Source: Nephrocerus scutellatus (taxonomy: Eukaryota; Arthropoda; Insecta; Diptera; Pipunculidae). Taken from it: a DNA stretch of 64,000 bases. Of this stretch, positions 1 to 10,545 are shown one piece after another; positions within the stretch are counted from its first letter, which is position 1; every line of letters begins with the position of its first letter. A program made the translations under genes and the position numbers. The stretch is from contig OX352765.1 of assembly GCA_947095585.1 (NCBI GenBank), forward strand, positions 91,968,965 to 92,032,964, in the 5' to 3' direction. The notes beneath the pieces are model-generated. The model had not been told where the DNA came from and ran no database searches. It worked only from the letters and a program-made list of their open reading frames with translations.

Positions 1-482
1 TTGCAGTTAAAAATCGACTGTAATTTCATTAAATTGCATTTGGAATAAATTTCGTGATGAAATTGCATATTTCATGGTCTTTTCAAGATAGACGACTTTT
101 TCGTTTCTTTAGTTGGAGAAGTGAAAATTTTTAGTCTATGTGGTCTGGTCTGGTCAACTAAATGCGAGCGTGAACCAATTACGACAGAGAAATGGGTAGC
201 GATGGATCATGGATGGTATGGAAGAATAATGTCGTGTGAGTGAAAGCGAAACAATTTTTATAATTTGCTGTGACGGAGTAGATATTTTGTTTAACTCTAT
301 TTCGTCTCAAAATACCTTAAGTGAATGGTTGTATGAACAAGATGGTAGTATATGCTAATAAAAGAAACAGTTTTGATGTCAAAGTGTTGTCTTTCTAAAA
401 GGTATGTTTGCTTGAAGTATTGTCTTTTAGTGGATTAATATTACATTCTTCTAAACAGAAAAAGTAAGTGTGGTAATCATGA
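1..482. other. AT-rich non-coding stretch
   Basis: No open frame of note, no recognisable repeat copy and no RNA gene seen. Base composition is like the rest of the intergenic DNA in the window. Confidence 0.5.
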
Positions 483-739
483 AGAACTCGAACTCGAACT
501 CGGGATTTTCCAGATTTACCCATGTAAATAAGTCTGAAAAGGCGAAAATAAAAAAATCTCTGACTGCCTGTATGTGTCCACTCTACAGCGCAGACGGCTG
601 AGCTTATCGGGATGAAAAATCATATTTAAGCTTTTTACATAAATTATGAGGGGCTAGATGAGTTTGACGGAAATCTGACAGCCGGAAGTGACAGTTTACT
701 TAGACAGTTTTTCGAGTTTTTGCAAATAACTCAAAAAGT
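483..739 (-). repeat. Dispersed repeat R1, single-unit copy
   Basis: Read on the minus strand this matches the plus-strand sequence at 10161-10545 over almost its whole length. Shared landmarks are a run reading TTATTTGCAAAAACTCGAAA, then ACTTCCGG, AAAAGCTTAAATATGA, GTAGAGTGGACACA and CCCGAGTTCG. This copy has one unit, while the other copy has the first part twice. The end near 483 carries three copies of the hexamer GAACTC/AACTCG. No coding sense is visible. It is probably a non-autonomous transposon or a LINE untranslated region, but the family is not known to me. Confidence 0.75.
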
Positions 740-795
740 ATTGCACAAGACAATTAATCGTCGGATTTCTTTTTATCATCTGTTTAAAAAAAAAC

Positions 796-1135
796 ATGCT
801 CAAAATGGATTCAAAAAAAGAAAAATGAGTACAGAATAATGGGAAAGTTTGTTTAGTATTGTAGAAAAACACAAAAATGTAGTAACTTCTAAAAAAACAG
901 ACGCCATTTCAAAAAATTAAAGAAATGAAACATGGAAATGCATTACCGAAGAATACAAAGCTTTAAATATAAAAAATAAAACAGAAGAAATGTTTTTAAC
1001 ATTGAATGGGGCGAACTCTGAACAATAGCAGAGGAAAACACTTAATACCATGCAACAAATCAGATCTCTCGTTTCCATGATGTCGGAATCCAACGAAGAA
1101 GATGTTCCACTTTCATCTTATTATCGTCGAGATAA
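796..1135 (+). pseudogene. Decayed Myb/SANT-like DNA-binding domain relic
   Basis: A plus-strand reading with stops and frame changes gives VEKHKNVVTSKKTDA near 859-903, then TWKCITEEYKALN and KTEEMFL further on. This is the pattern of the Myb/SANT-like domain (Myb_DNA-bind type) found in PIF/Harbinger-associated proteins and many insect zeste-like factors: a helix ending in the phrase 'hKNVvE.KKTDA', then 'aW..IaeEyNal', then a basic helix. At least two in-frame stops interrupt it. I infer a dead copy of a transposon-borne or domesticated MYB-like gene. The short length and decay leave room for doubt. Confidence 0.5.
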
Positions 1136-1202
1136 AAAAAATCCTCGGTTGAAGATTAATCTATACTCTCGGATTTTTTTTATTTATCCACGTTCATAAA
1201 AT

Positions 1203-1385
1203 CATATTGTGAGAGCTATGGCTCAGTGGTTAAGTGCGTGGTTTTCTGAGCAGGCTGTTTGAAGCTCGAATCCCAGGAAATTTATTATTCATGGTCCCAC
1301 CTCTCTCGAATGTCTGACAAACGTCCGAATGTAATAAATTTGTCACGGAAAGCTTTTCAATTCGTTGTTCGGATACGGCATAATA
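1203..1385 (+). mobile_element. tRNA-derived SINE, copy 1
   Basis: A pol III A-box-like element (TGGCTCAGTGGTTAAG, 1219-1234) and a B-box-like element (AGCTCGAATCCC, 1263-1274) sit at tRNA spacing, but the stems do not close into a good tRNA. The body that follows (TCCCACCTCTC, ATGTCTGACAAACG, GTCACGGAAAGCTT) is shared in the same order with the minus-strand copy at 46437-46720. This copy lacks the last part of the longer copy, including the conserved 3' tail. Confidence 0.75.
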
Positions 1386-2634
1386 AAAATTAAATGTAAA
1401 TTCACTTTACGATTTATCCAGCCTTTAACTTACAACTTTATTTACTTTACATTACCTTAAACTTTTATTGATCGAATTTTAAAGAATTTCTTTCTTTATA
1501 GTCTGTAAAAAAACACATGTCATGATCGAAATGATAAACAGTACAAAAGGCACATTCGTAAAAAGATGCCGAGTAACTTTTGAACATCAAAATTACCCGT
1601 CTATTTACGATGGGTGTGTGTGTGTGTGTTGTGTCTATATTAAAATTTTGCATACATGTGTAATTCCGATAACAACACTTTATATAAAAATAATGCCCCA
1701 AAATATTCACAATTCATGACAAAGATGTGCAACAGTTGTAATTTGTAATCGAAATTCTCTCTGTGCTCTTCTCTCTTAACATTGCATAAAATTATAAAGT
1801 GTAGTAGAGAAAACAAAAAACAATATTAAATGTTATATACCACTTTTGTGTAGCATAAAAAAGGAATACAACATTTACAAGTCGCAAGTGACCTTGCCAC
1901 TATTGCCTTTTCTTTTGGCTTGTATGTTCTTTAATAATTTCTATATTACTAAATTTCAATAACACAATCAAGTAACATAGCATGAGCAGAAAGAAACAAA
2001 CATGTGCAGTAGTAGTGATAGTACAGGTTCTATTGGTTAACTGCTCTGCTCGCTCGGCTTTGCTTTAATAATTTCTACATTATTAAATCTTAAAAACTTA
2101 CAATCAACATAGCATAAAGACCAACATCCTATGTTTGCTTCTTGAATAAATTAATTGAATTAAAAAATGAATTAAACGATTTGAACTATTTTATAAGAAT
2201 ATTAATTGTAGCTTTAAGACTTGATATCTTAATCTCTACATTTTAATTTAAGTTAAATGTACACACATAAAAATGAAATAAAATTAAATTTGCAAAATTT
2301 CGACTCGCTGAGCGCTGACAATCAAGTTAATCTGAACCCCACCTAAGTTTTATGTGTTTAACAGGGTTCTATCTGGCCAATCCCACATATAAACATGACA
2401 TGACATTTATTGAGTCGCAATTACAGCACTACCTTATCTAACAAGCGTTCTAATTGCTTTGGTGTTGCTGTTGACGCTTCAGTTGACGGTTCAGTTTAAA
2501 TAGACGGGGGATGTTTGTTTTTATTTACGATCGCTTGTTATTTGTATTTTAATGCCATTTCGCAAAAGTTTTATAAACCAAAATATATATTTATTAAGTG
2601 ATTAGTTAGTTTAACAAATTCAATAGAATTGAAA
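1386..2634. other. Intergenic DNA upstream of SAK
   Basis: Contains a short GT microsatellite at 1614-1630. A small motif at about 1642-1686 recurs near 35635-35680. The last 100-200 bases presumably hold the SAK promoter and 5' leader, but I see no clear TATA box, initiator or DRE and cannot place the transcription start. Confidence 0.5.
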
Positions 2635-5600
2635 ATGTCAAACTACTGTAACTACAGTGGTTTGGGTGAGCGAATCGAGGTTTGTACCAAGCGCGATCGT
2701 TTGTGAGTGAAGGAATCCATTAAAATATTTTGCGTTTTTAGGACTATGAAGTATTGCACTTGCTCGGAAAAGGTGGCTTTGCCAGTGTTTACAAAGCGCG
2801 ATGCATAAAAACAAATATTATGGTAGCGATAAAAATGGTAAGAGAAGTTCTTTAATGCTTTGCTGGATGATCACTCTAATCGAGCTCTACTCCTCCAGAT
2901 CGACAAGAATTTAATTCAAGGCGCGGGTATGTCAAATAGAGTGCGCCAGGAAGTTGAAATTCACTCCCGTCTCAAGCATCCTTCTATTCTCGAGTTGTAT
3001 ACCTTCTTTCAAGATAACAATTATGTGTATTTGGTGCTTGAGTTAGCTCACAATGGTGAACTAAATCGTTACATGAAGCAGAATATGTGCAGGCCAATGT
3101 CTGAGGCAGATGCAGCCAACATCATGAGACAAGTTATCTCCGGGTTATTGTATCTGCACTCACATAAGATTCTTCATCGAGATATGTCGCTATCTAATCT
3201 GCTTCTAACCAAGGACATGCACGTTAAAATAGCTGATTTTGGATTGGCCACACAGCTAAAGCGATCGGACGAGAAACACATGACAATGTGTGGTAAGTGC
3301 GAATATTCCCTGATAGTTAGATTTAAATGCGATAAACTTTTTTGTGACTTTGTAGGTACACCAAACTACATATCGCCAGAAGTCGTATCGCGATCATCGC
3401 ATGGTTTACCTGCAGATGTTTGGGGTTTAGGCTGCATGTTTTACACATTGCTCGTTGGGAGGCCACCATTCGACACTGATGCTGTGCAATCGACTCTCAC
3501 GAAAGTCGTCATGTCTGACTATTTGTTGCCAGATCATTTGTCATATGAAGCATGCGATTTAATCAACAAACTCTTGAAGAAAAATCCAATAGAACGAATA
3601 GCCCTGGAGGATATCCTGAGGCATTCTTTCATGGTTAAGATGGAAAGTGGATCTTCAGCGGCAGTAGGAGGCAGTTCAAGTTACAGTCAAAGTACCGTCT
3701 CCTCTGGCGATAGTGGAATCATCACATTTGCCAGTAGTAAGTTAGAAACCGTGTTAATTTGATAATTTTTACTTAAACTTTGTATCCCTTTTTCTCCAGG
3801 TAACTCCAGTAACTCACGCCAACTGATACGGTCTCATTCTGTAGAAAAATTCAATTCTAAAGCGCTGGGACAGATTTATGAGAATCATTCAAATGAGCAT
3901 TCGTTGCACAATAATGCTGCGCAAAGTTATACGCCATTTCGAAATATTCCACTGCCACATAAGAATGAACAACAACAAATCCCGCAACAACATCAGTTGG
4001 TTCACCAACCACACCAGAGCAGCCAATTCGATAGCATGGACATTGATTGGAGGCCTCAAATGACTACAACCGAACAAGAAACAGTTCAAACAGGATTTCG
4101 TTTTGCTGCAGAAAATCAAGAGAATCAATATTTTCGTCAGCAACATGATTGTTTACCACCAAAGACACATTTGCAGCAAACTGCACCAACATCGTTACAG
4201 CAGCAGCATTTCCAGCAAATGATTCCTGGTATTCCATCTGTATCCAGCTCGTCATCCTCTTCACATACACCACCAGTGGCAATATTTGAACAGAAACCAA
4301 AAGAGAAAATATCTGTTCCATCGTTAAGCACGGATAGACTTCTTCCAACTCGTCACAGAACGAAGAACGCCATTATGAGTATCCTACGCAGTGGAGAAGT
4401 AGTCGTTGAGTTCATAAAATATAAAAGTCGTGTGCAAGAGGATCGCGTAATTGATGTTTGTTGGATCTCCAAGGATGGATTGCGTGTCGTAATCTATCAG
4501 CCGGATCCTGGGCGGTAAGATATTAATATCGGTTTTTTTAGGTTTAATTTTTCAAATCGTTTTTACCATTTAGAGGTATTCCTATTCGCGACGAGCCTCC
4601 AGATATGCCGGCGACAGGAGCTGATGGAATTTTCAGCTACGAAAGTCTTCCGCCAAAGCATTGGAAGAAATATGTTTATGCATCCCGATTTGTCAACCTC
4701 GTAAAGAGTAAAACTCCCAAGGTGACTTATTACAGCACGCAGGCAAAATGCCAACTCATGGAGAGCATGAAAGACTTTGAAATTTGTTTCTATAATGGAG
4801 GAAGGGTTATCAAGTCTGCAACTGATGGAGTCAAAATATACGATCGACATGGACGTCAGTTAACGAGGGACGACAATACGTCAGTGCAATGCAAAACGCT
4901 GCTTGATCATTATGAGGAATGTGAAAAGCACTGTCAAGCGATTTGTAATGCTCTTGATTTGGTGCAAGCAAGTGGAAGTTGTTGCTACCCAGTTATTGTG
5001 GGAAGACGGCCAAGCACCGAAATCAGCGCTAGCCACCGAGCGACAACAACAAATTCTGTAGCGGACAACACGAATTTCACATACTCAACGCCGAAATCAC
5101 AACAGGTTGGTGTTACCTTTAAAATGTTATCATTTGAATGAAATATATTTTTTTAAATATCGATTAATTATTTTCTAGGGATCTTTTAACTTTTCAATAA
5201 GCACATTATCATCTGTACGCAATGGCGTAACGCCATCGTCGCAGCATTACGCATCATCTCAGCAAAATGTTCCCATAAAGCGTGTAAGCGTTCCGGGTGT
5301 TGGTTTCGCAACTGAGGTGAATATTTGAAAAAAATTTCCTTTATTTTTTATTTATAGTAATCTAAATGATATGTTCTAGCTATCCCATGGTAATGTTCAA
5401 ATACAATTTCATGATGGATCGCATTTGTCAGTCATGCCCCAAGAGCAGGGTGGTGGAGTCACATTCACAAATGCTGGAGGCATTTCAACGCATTTCGCCT
5501 GCAATGACGATCTGCCAGTTTTGGTCAGAGAGAAACTTTCAAATTTGCCGCTTGTTGAACGACATCTGAAAGCAACAGCTGCCACCTCAGCTACCCGTAA

Positions 5601-5682
5601 AGAGTTTTGTCCGATGACGCCAAAGGCAACACCTCCGGCACAGCATCAGCAATTTCATCATCAAATGAAATATTTTAGATAA
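2635..5682 (+). CDS. SAK: Serine/threonine kinase SAK / Polo-like kinase 4
   Basis: Plk4 is the master kinase of centriole duplication; it phosphorylates Ana2/STIL at the procentriole site. Coding exons: 2635-2679, 2742-2837, 2899-3292, 3356-3736, 3800-4514, 4574-5105, 5179-5316 and 5380-5682. The joined frame is 867 codons. The kinase domain spans about residues 17-271, with P-loop GKGGFA (24-29), VAIK lysine 46, HRD 140-142, DFG 160-162, activation-loop T180 and SPE 185-187. A Slimb phosphodegron, DSGIIT, lies at 297-302. A Gln/Ser-rich linker leads to the cryptic polo box from about residue 473 (KEKISVP) to about 720, and the C-terminal polo box covers about 768-845 ([10 protein letters not shown]). 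The start is the only upstream ATG; it puts 15 residues before the kinase, as in the family. All introns are 61-73 bp with GT..AG ends. The protein is longer than I recall for Drosophila (about 770), mostly in the linker. No broken residue is seen. Confidence 0.96.
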
Positions 5683-5924
5683 AAATATGTTAACCTTTTA
5701 TTTATATATTATATTCTTATTGAATATTTTTTGATGTTGTTAAAATAATCTCTGTCTAGATAAATTGTTTATATTGATTTTTAGTTGGTTTGTACGGTTG
5801 TCGTCTTTTCGAGAGAGACGGAAATCGCCAGCAGCAAAAAAACAAAATTTTAACAGACTTTATTTTATAAATGTAATTAATATAAATTATAAATATAAAT
5901 GCAAGTTTTTCTTTTTATTATTTG
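5683..5924. other. SAK 3' flank
   Basis: AT-rich sequence after the SAK stop, likely the 3' UTR. No canonical AATAAA was found close to the stop. ATAAAT/AATATA variants near 5865-5895 could serve for polyadenylation, which is only a guess. Confidence 0.35.
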
Positions 5925-6130
5925 GGCACGCACCCTTATAATGCAAGGCTTAACACAGCGTGGACGTTTAGGGAGAGGAAAGAAGGAGATGAGCTTGTGT
6001 TTTCAATGGCTGCGGATTGTAGTGATGAGAAAGAAGAGAGCTTGGCAGAGCATTCCACATACGTTTTTAACCTGAAGAACGAATTTCTGAACTTAACTGT
6101 GCGTCTGAAGATGGGTTTGATGGTTAACTG
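5925..6130 (-). mobile_element. Jockey-like LINE 3' end fragment
   Basis: Read on the minus strand this gives the typical end of a Jockey-clade ORF2, with 'vKFRnSFF', a decayed 'W.alp', and then the short 3' UTR with the phrase GTGCGTGCCC. The same 3' end occurs on the plus strand at 43450-43715 and on the minus strand at 62570-62840. All are decayed and 5'-truncated, as is usual for LINE copies. Confidence 0.65.
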
Positions 6131-6148
6131 ATAATCATTGAGAGCGCA

Positions 6149-6226
6149 ACGAGTATTACGGGACTTGCCCAAACCTAATTTGGCAGAACGAGTATTACTC
6201 GACTTGCCCATAGTTAGTTTGGCTCC
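6149..6226. repeat. Two-unit tandem repeat, about 40 bp
   Basis: The phrase ACGAGTATTAC followed by GACTTGCCCA and TTTGGC occurs twice in succession, at 6149-6187 and 6188-6226, with several mismatches between units. It adjoins the Jockey-like 3' fragment, and one unit resembles the sequence at 62800-62815 beside another copy of that LINE. Confidence 0.6.
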
Positions 6227-6379
6227 CATTACCTTCCACTATCGTGATTATTCCAATCTGAACTTAAACTCAATCATTCTTAGCTGATTTAGATTTAATA
6301 TTCGAATTATCAGATATCGATTCTCAAGTCGCCATACTCAATTCATCATTGTTGACCTTGTTTAATCCTACCTATCCGC

Positions 6380-6975
6380 ACCCGTCGAAAATCACCTAAG
6401 GCATGCCCTTGGATTTCCCCACCATTTCTCATGTCATAGTTCTTAGGGATCTATCTTTTCGTGCCTTCAATGAATATCGTTCTGATATCCGTTGGAGGAC
6501 TTACTTCCGTACCGTAACAAATTTACTTCATTAATAAGACGCTCTAAGAGAAAGTTTGGTACTTCATTCTTTAATACCAACCAACATCCAAAGCTTCTTT
6601 GGCGTAAAATACGTAATATTGGCATTGTCACTGATCCTAATCTCAAAATATGTAAAGCTAAAAGCCCCTTCTCCAAAAGTTTATATTATCGAGCCTAGTA
6701 GTACTTCGAAGACTCACTCAGTCTTGATGAGCTATGGCAAGCAGGACCATCGATTACCTCCAAATCCACTGGCATCGACGGCATCCCAATAAGATTTCCT
6801 CTCTACGCTGGACACCTTTTGTATATTATGAACTCCGTACTCACGGCCTCTTCTTTTCCATCAGTTTGGAAACAGGACCTCATAATCCCTATCCCTTAAA
6901 AAAAATTCTTCCACGAATATCACTGGTCGTATGCCTGTTATCGTCCTTCATGCCTTATCAAAGATATGATGAATA
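6380..6975 (+). mobile_element. Jockey-like LINE reverse-transcriptase fragment
   Basis: Broken plus-strand frames spell the region just before and at the start of a Jockey-clade reverse transcriptase: 'STGIDGIPIRF' near 6768-6800, then 'FPSVWKQDLIIPIP' near 6860-6898, then a decayed 'EY.pI..lp.lsK..E'. Frames shift several times and stops are frequent, so this is a dead copy. It abuts the opposite-strand Gypsy fragment. Confidence 0.7.
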
Positions 6976-6989
6976 TGATTTTTTTTTTG

Positions 6990-7735
6990 AAAAGGTCAAC
7001 GTTCTGCCAGATGATGCTTTCTTTTTCTGCTGGGCCGCTTTGACTTCGAACTCTTCGACGACTTTGGTTTTTGTTGTTTTGGTGCTATATTCAACAGAGT
7101 GGTTTAACATCACCATCTGCTGCTTATTCACTATATACACTTATTCTATTCACTACAAGGCAATGATTCAGCTTCGTTAACCAGATCCTGAAGTGTAAGT
7201 TTTTTGAACACTTCGATTTTCTGAAGATTGGTGAGAGCTTTGAGTTGTGCATACTTCTTCTTTGGCCGTTTTTAACTCAAAGCATTTGTGTCGGAGTGCG
7301 AATCTTGTTTCGCGGTATCCGGATAGTGGCTTTATGTGTGGAAATAAATTCGTCAAAATCCAGCTCCGTAGGCTTTTTCGGTAGTACGTGATCAGCAAAG
7401 GCTTGTGAAAACTTGCTGAGCACATGCTGGATCTTCATTTGTGGCTATTGAACCATGTCTCGAATGTTCTGTTCTCTTCCGGATTATATTCGAACTGTGT
7501 GATTAATTTCGCAGCTTCGTTGATCTTGCGTTGATTCGAATCGATTACAGCTTCTTGTTGTACTTCGCCAGCTTGGCCTAAACGTTGACCTGCGAGATGT
7601 TGTATTACTTGAGTCATTTGAACTCGTTGCTGGGCTTGAACTTCTCTTGCGGCCTTGGCTTCTTCTGCTTGTTGCAGCATAAGCTTCATAAATTTCTTCA
7701 TGTCGGACATTTTTAGGTTATGCACATGTAAATTT
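6990..7735 (-). mobile_element. Gypsy-type LTR retrotransposon, gag remnant
   Basis: The intact first part (7435-7725) starts just after the LTR. It has a coiled Gln/Ala/Glu-rich N-terminus, then 'INEAAKLITQFEYNPEENRT' and 'FETWF', which is the gag opening of a common insect Gypsy group. Continuing down the minus strand in shifted frames I read 'HVLPKKPTELDFDEF' and later a Lys-rich segment. No protease, reverse transcriptase or integrase follows; the element stops where the Jockey-like fragment begins. The frameshifts and missing pol show it is dead. Confidence 0.75.
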
Positions 7736-7773
7736 CGAATTTTTCAAAAATTCCTTAAAATCCTCGTCGCCAC

Positions 7774-7989
7774 TGTTGTAACTCGGTAGTAATACGAATG
7801 AGGTACAAACTAAATGATATTGTATTAGAACTTAACTCAATGAAATATAAATACATAAATAAAGACTGAAGGTCGAGACTTATTTGGTGAGAGGCAAATA
7901 AAAGAAACAAAGAGAGAGATAGAATAAAAGGAGAGAAATATAGATCTGGTTCTCCACAAGTATTTCAAACAGTGCGTACTCGAATAACA
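7774..7989 (-). mobile_element. Probable 5' LTR of the Gypsy fragment
   Basis: On the minus strand this 216-bp stretch begins TGTTATTCGAG at 7989 and ends ACAACA at 7774, giving the TG..CA ends (TGTT..AACA) of an LTR. It is followed at once by GTGGCGACGAGGATTTT, the primer-binding-site area seen in many insect Gypsy elements, and then by the gag start. No second LTR is present in the window, so the borders rest on end motifs and position only. Confidence 0.6.
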
Positions 7990-9118
7990 TTATAATCTTG
8001 AATTCGAGTTGACAAAAAATCCTGCGCGGATTGATTTTTTGGCTGTCAAGTTGATCGTTTTCCTAAAAAAAACAATCGATGAAACCCATTTTTTGACGGG
8101 AGTTCGCCTCTTTTTACTAACTACAACAACAACACATGTAACAAAACTATGTAAACAGACGCTAATACTAATAATAACGTGTTGATTAGTTTCTATTAAG
8201 CTCTTTAAGACGTCCTTACGAGCGTCAAGAGTAGCCATCGTGTGATTGCTCTCAGGTATTTCCTTTGCCGCATAAGATCCTCTTTAGAGCTTCCCTTAAA
8301 AAACAAACTCTTTTTTATATAATTTAGCTAAAAGTGCTTTAATGTAAAAAGTGAGATTTAGTTGCTAACATTTATGTATAAAGTAAACATACATACATAT
8401 GTCAACCGCACATTTGCGATGGTAAAATGTGTCAGATAATCATCGGGTAAAACTGTTAAAGACTGTCAAACTTTTCAGAGTTTTTTCCCTCGTGTAGTAA
8501 AGAATTATTTTACATTTTATATATACTTAATAATTACAGAATATTTGTTTTCTTTTTTTTTCAGTTCAATATTTAAGTCATTTTATGTTGTTCAGGTGGT
8601 TTCGTGTTAACATATTTAGTTCTTATGGATCCCACTAATATAGCTCAGCCTATAGAATCCGTTGCGTCTGTTGTGGCGACGTATTAATTGACGTTTCCGT
8701 ATGTAACGCAAACAGGTGACCAGGGTTTGCAATCTCGCAAGCGATTTTCTTAATCCCAGAGAATTTCGGTATTGATATTTTTTTATTTCGCAATCCCAGG
8801 ATTACGGGATTGATAACCCACGATAGTTTTCATTTTATTAAAAAAAATAGTTTTATGGATTTTTTTTAAAAACATATTTTAAATTTTGGAAAACAAATCC
8901 GATAGCCGACAACACTCGTTTCGACGCTACACTATATTTCATACATTACATTTATTTTATTTTTATTTTACTCATTTATAAAATAAATAATAAGAAAATA
9001 TAAATACAAAAAATTTAAAATTTCATTTAAGTACTTAAATTCAGCTTTACATTAAATTATTAAAATAAATTGAATCGTCTTGTTGCCTATTTGGAATTTT
9101 TGAAAAAAATTGTGACAA
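7990..9118. other. Non-coding AT-rich stretch
   Basis: No gene or confident element copy. A short palindromic phrase, AATCCCAGGATTACGGGATT, lies near 8796-8815. The rest is long A/T runs. Confidence 0.45.
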
Positions 9119-9275
9119 AGCCTTACGGTGAGCGCTATAACTAAAAAATGGCTTTAGTTATAAATCCTAAAAACTTTTTGGATTTATTTTCGGCTTTATG
9201 CTTATGCGATTGTTGTTGTAAGCCAAGCAACGCAGAAATTTGCCATTTTATAGTACTGGTGTTCACCGTAAGGCG
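9119..9275. mobile_element. Possible small inverted-repeat element (MITE-like)
   Basis: GCCTTACGGTGA at 9120-9131 is repeated in exact inverted form (TCACCGTAAGGC) at 9263-9274, enclosing about 130 bp. Inside, TAAATCC and GGATTTA (about 9161-9186) form a second hairpin. Words from the interior (AAGCAACGCAG) recur just outside at 9320-9331. This fits a short non-autonomous DNA transposon, but I cannot see a target-site duplication. Confidence 0.4.
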
Positions 9276-10160
9276 TTAAAGCCAAAAGCTGTTGCTTTGT
9301 AAAGCCAAGCCGTCTTTGCCAAAGCAACGCAGCAAATGTCTCGTCATGTCAATACCTTGGTTTTGGAATTTCAGCTATAGTATCCCGTAATGCAATCCAT
9401 AGAGGTGACCCAATGAACCCGCTGTCACAATACAGGCAAACAAAAACAAATGCTAAAATAAACTTCAAACTGGTGTGAGAGAACTGTCAAAGCATTTGCC
9501 GGAGAGAAAAGTTGAAAGTTGCTCAAATTTTTGCATCGCAGAAACAAATGCTAAAATAAACTCTGCTCTGCTCTGCGAGAAAAGAGAGAGAGAAAAGTTG
9601 AAAAGGGCTCTTCTTTTTACGTCGCTTCCGTCACATGCTTTGCCTATGGAACATTTCCCATAATAACTCGTATATTTATCGATCTGTCAGTAGCATACGT
9701 CGCCGTAACGGACGAAACGGATTCTGCGGACTAGCCCATTAGTTGATCTTCTTAATCACACTTTTCGAGTGAATTAAAACCATTTCGATTTTTCGAAACA
9801 TTGTATTCACATTTCCAAATACAAATCACTGTTTTCACATGAATCGAAATTCGAACAGAAAAATTGCCGAATGATTTGCTATGTCAGGTATATTGTAGGC
9901 TCATTTACAAGCTGAGTAAGGTGAATAAACTCAGCGAACATCTCAACACACCTTCCTTCGGGTGTTATCTGGCCAGAGTGGCGAAATTGTGTACATTAAT
10001 TATAAGTTCGCCCGCAATAACGATTTCAGTTTTACGATACTCGTATTTTGTAACAATTCTTAAAATTGAATCAGACAGTGCATCAAACTCGCTCTGAGTT
10101 GAAACATTGTCAATTTGGGAATTCTGTATAAAAAACAGTAGTGTATGTTGCGTTCCTGTA
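9276..10160. other. Non-coding stretch with a direct repeat
   Basis: CAAATGCTAAAATAAACT occurs at about 9448 and again at about 9545, followed in both places by GAGA-rich sequence. No gene was recognised. The open frames here are short and unlike any family I know. Confidence 0.45.
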
Positions 10161-10545
10161 CCTTTTGAGTTATTTGCAAAAACTCGAAAAACTGTCTTAT
10201 GTAAACTGTCACTTCCGGTTGTCAGATTTCCATCAAAATCATATGGCCCCTCTCAATTTATCTAAAAAGCTTAAATATGAATTTTCATCCATATAAGTTC
10301 AGCCTTTTGAGTTATTTGCAAAAACTCGAAAAACTGTCACTTCCGGTTTTCAGATTTCCGTCAAAATCTTCTGGCCCCTATCAATTTATCTAAAAAGCTT
10401 AAATATGAATTTTCATCCCTATAAGTTCAGCCTTCTGGGCTGTAGAGTGGACACAGACAGACAGAGATTTTTTATTTTCGCTTTTTCTGACTCATAAGAC
10501 ACGGTAATGTGTAAATCTGCAAAAATCCCGAGTTCGAAAATATAT
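10161..10545 (+). repeat. Dispersed repeat R1, copy with internal tandem duplication
   Basis: The unit beginning CCTTTTGAGTTATTTGC is present twice, at 10161-10302 and 10303-10430. The second unit lacks about 14 bp after AAACTGTC. The single downstream part (10431-10545) runs through GTAGAGTGGACACA to CCCGAGTTCG. The whole aligns in inverted orientation with 483-739, which has only one unit. Confidence 0.8.

Noticed and set aside
1203..1275. A tRNA gene by A-box and B-box
   Set aside because: Stems do not close and the body after it matches another SINE copy; it is a SINE head.
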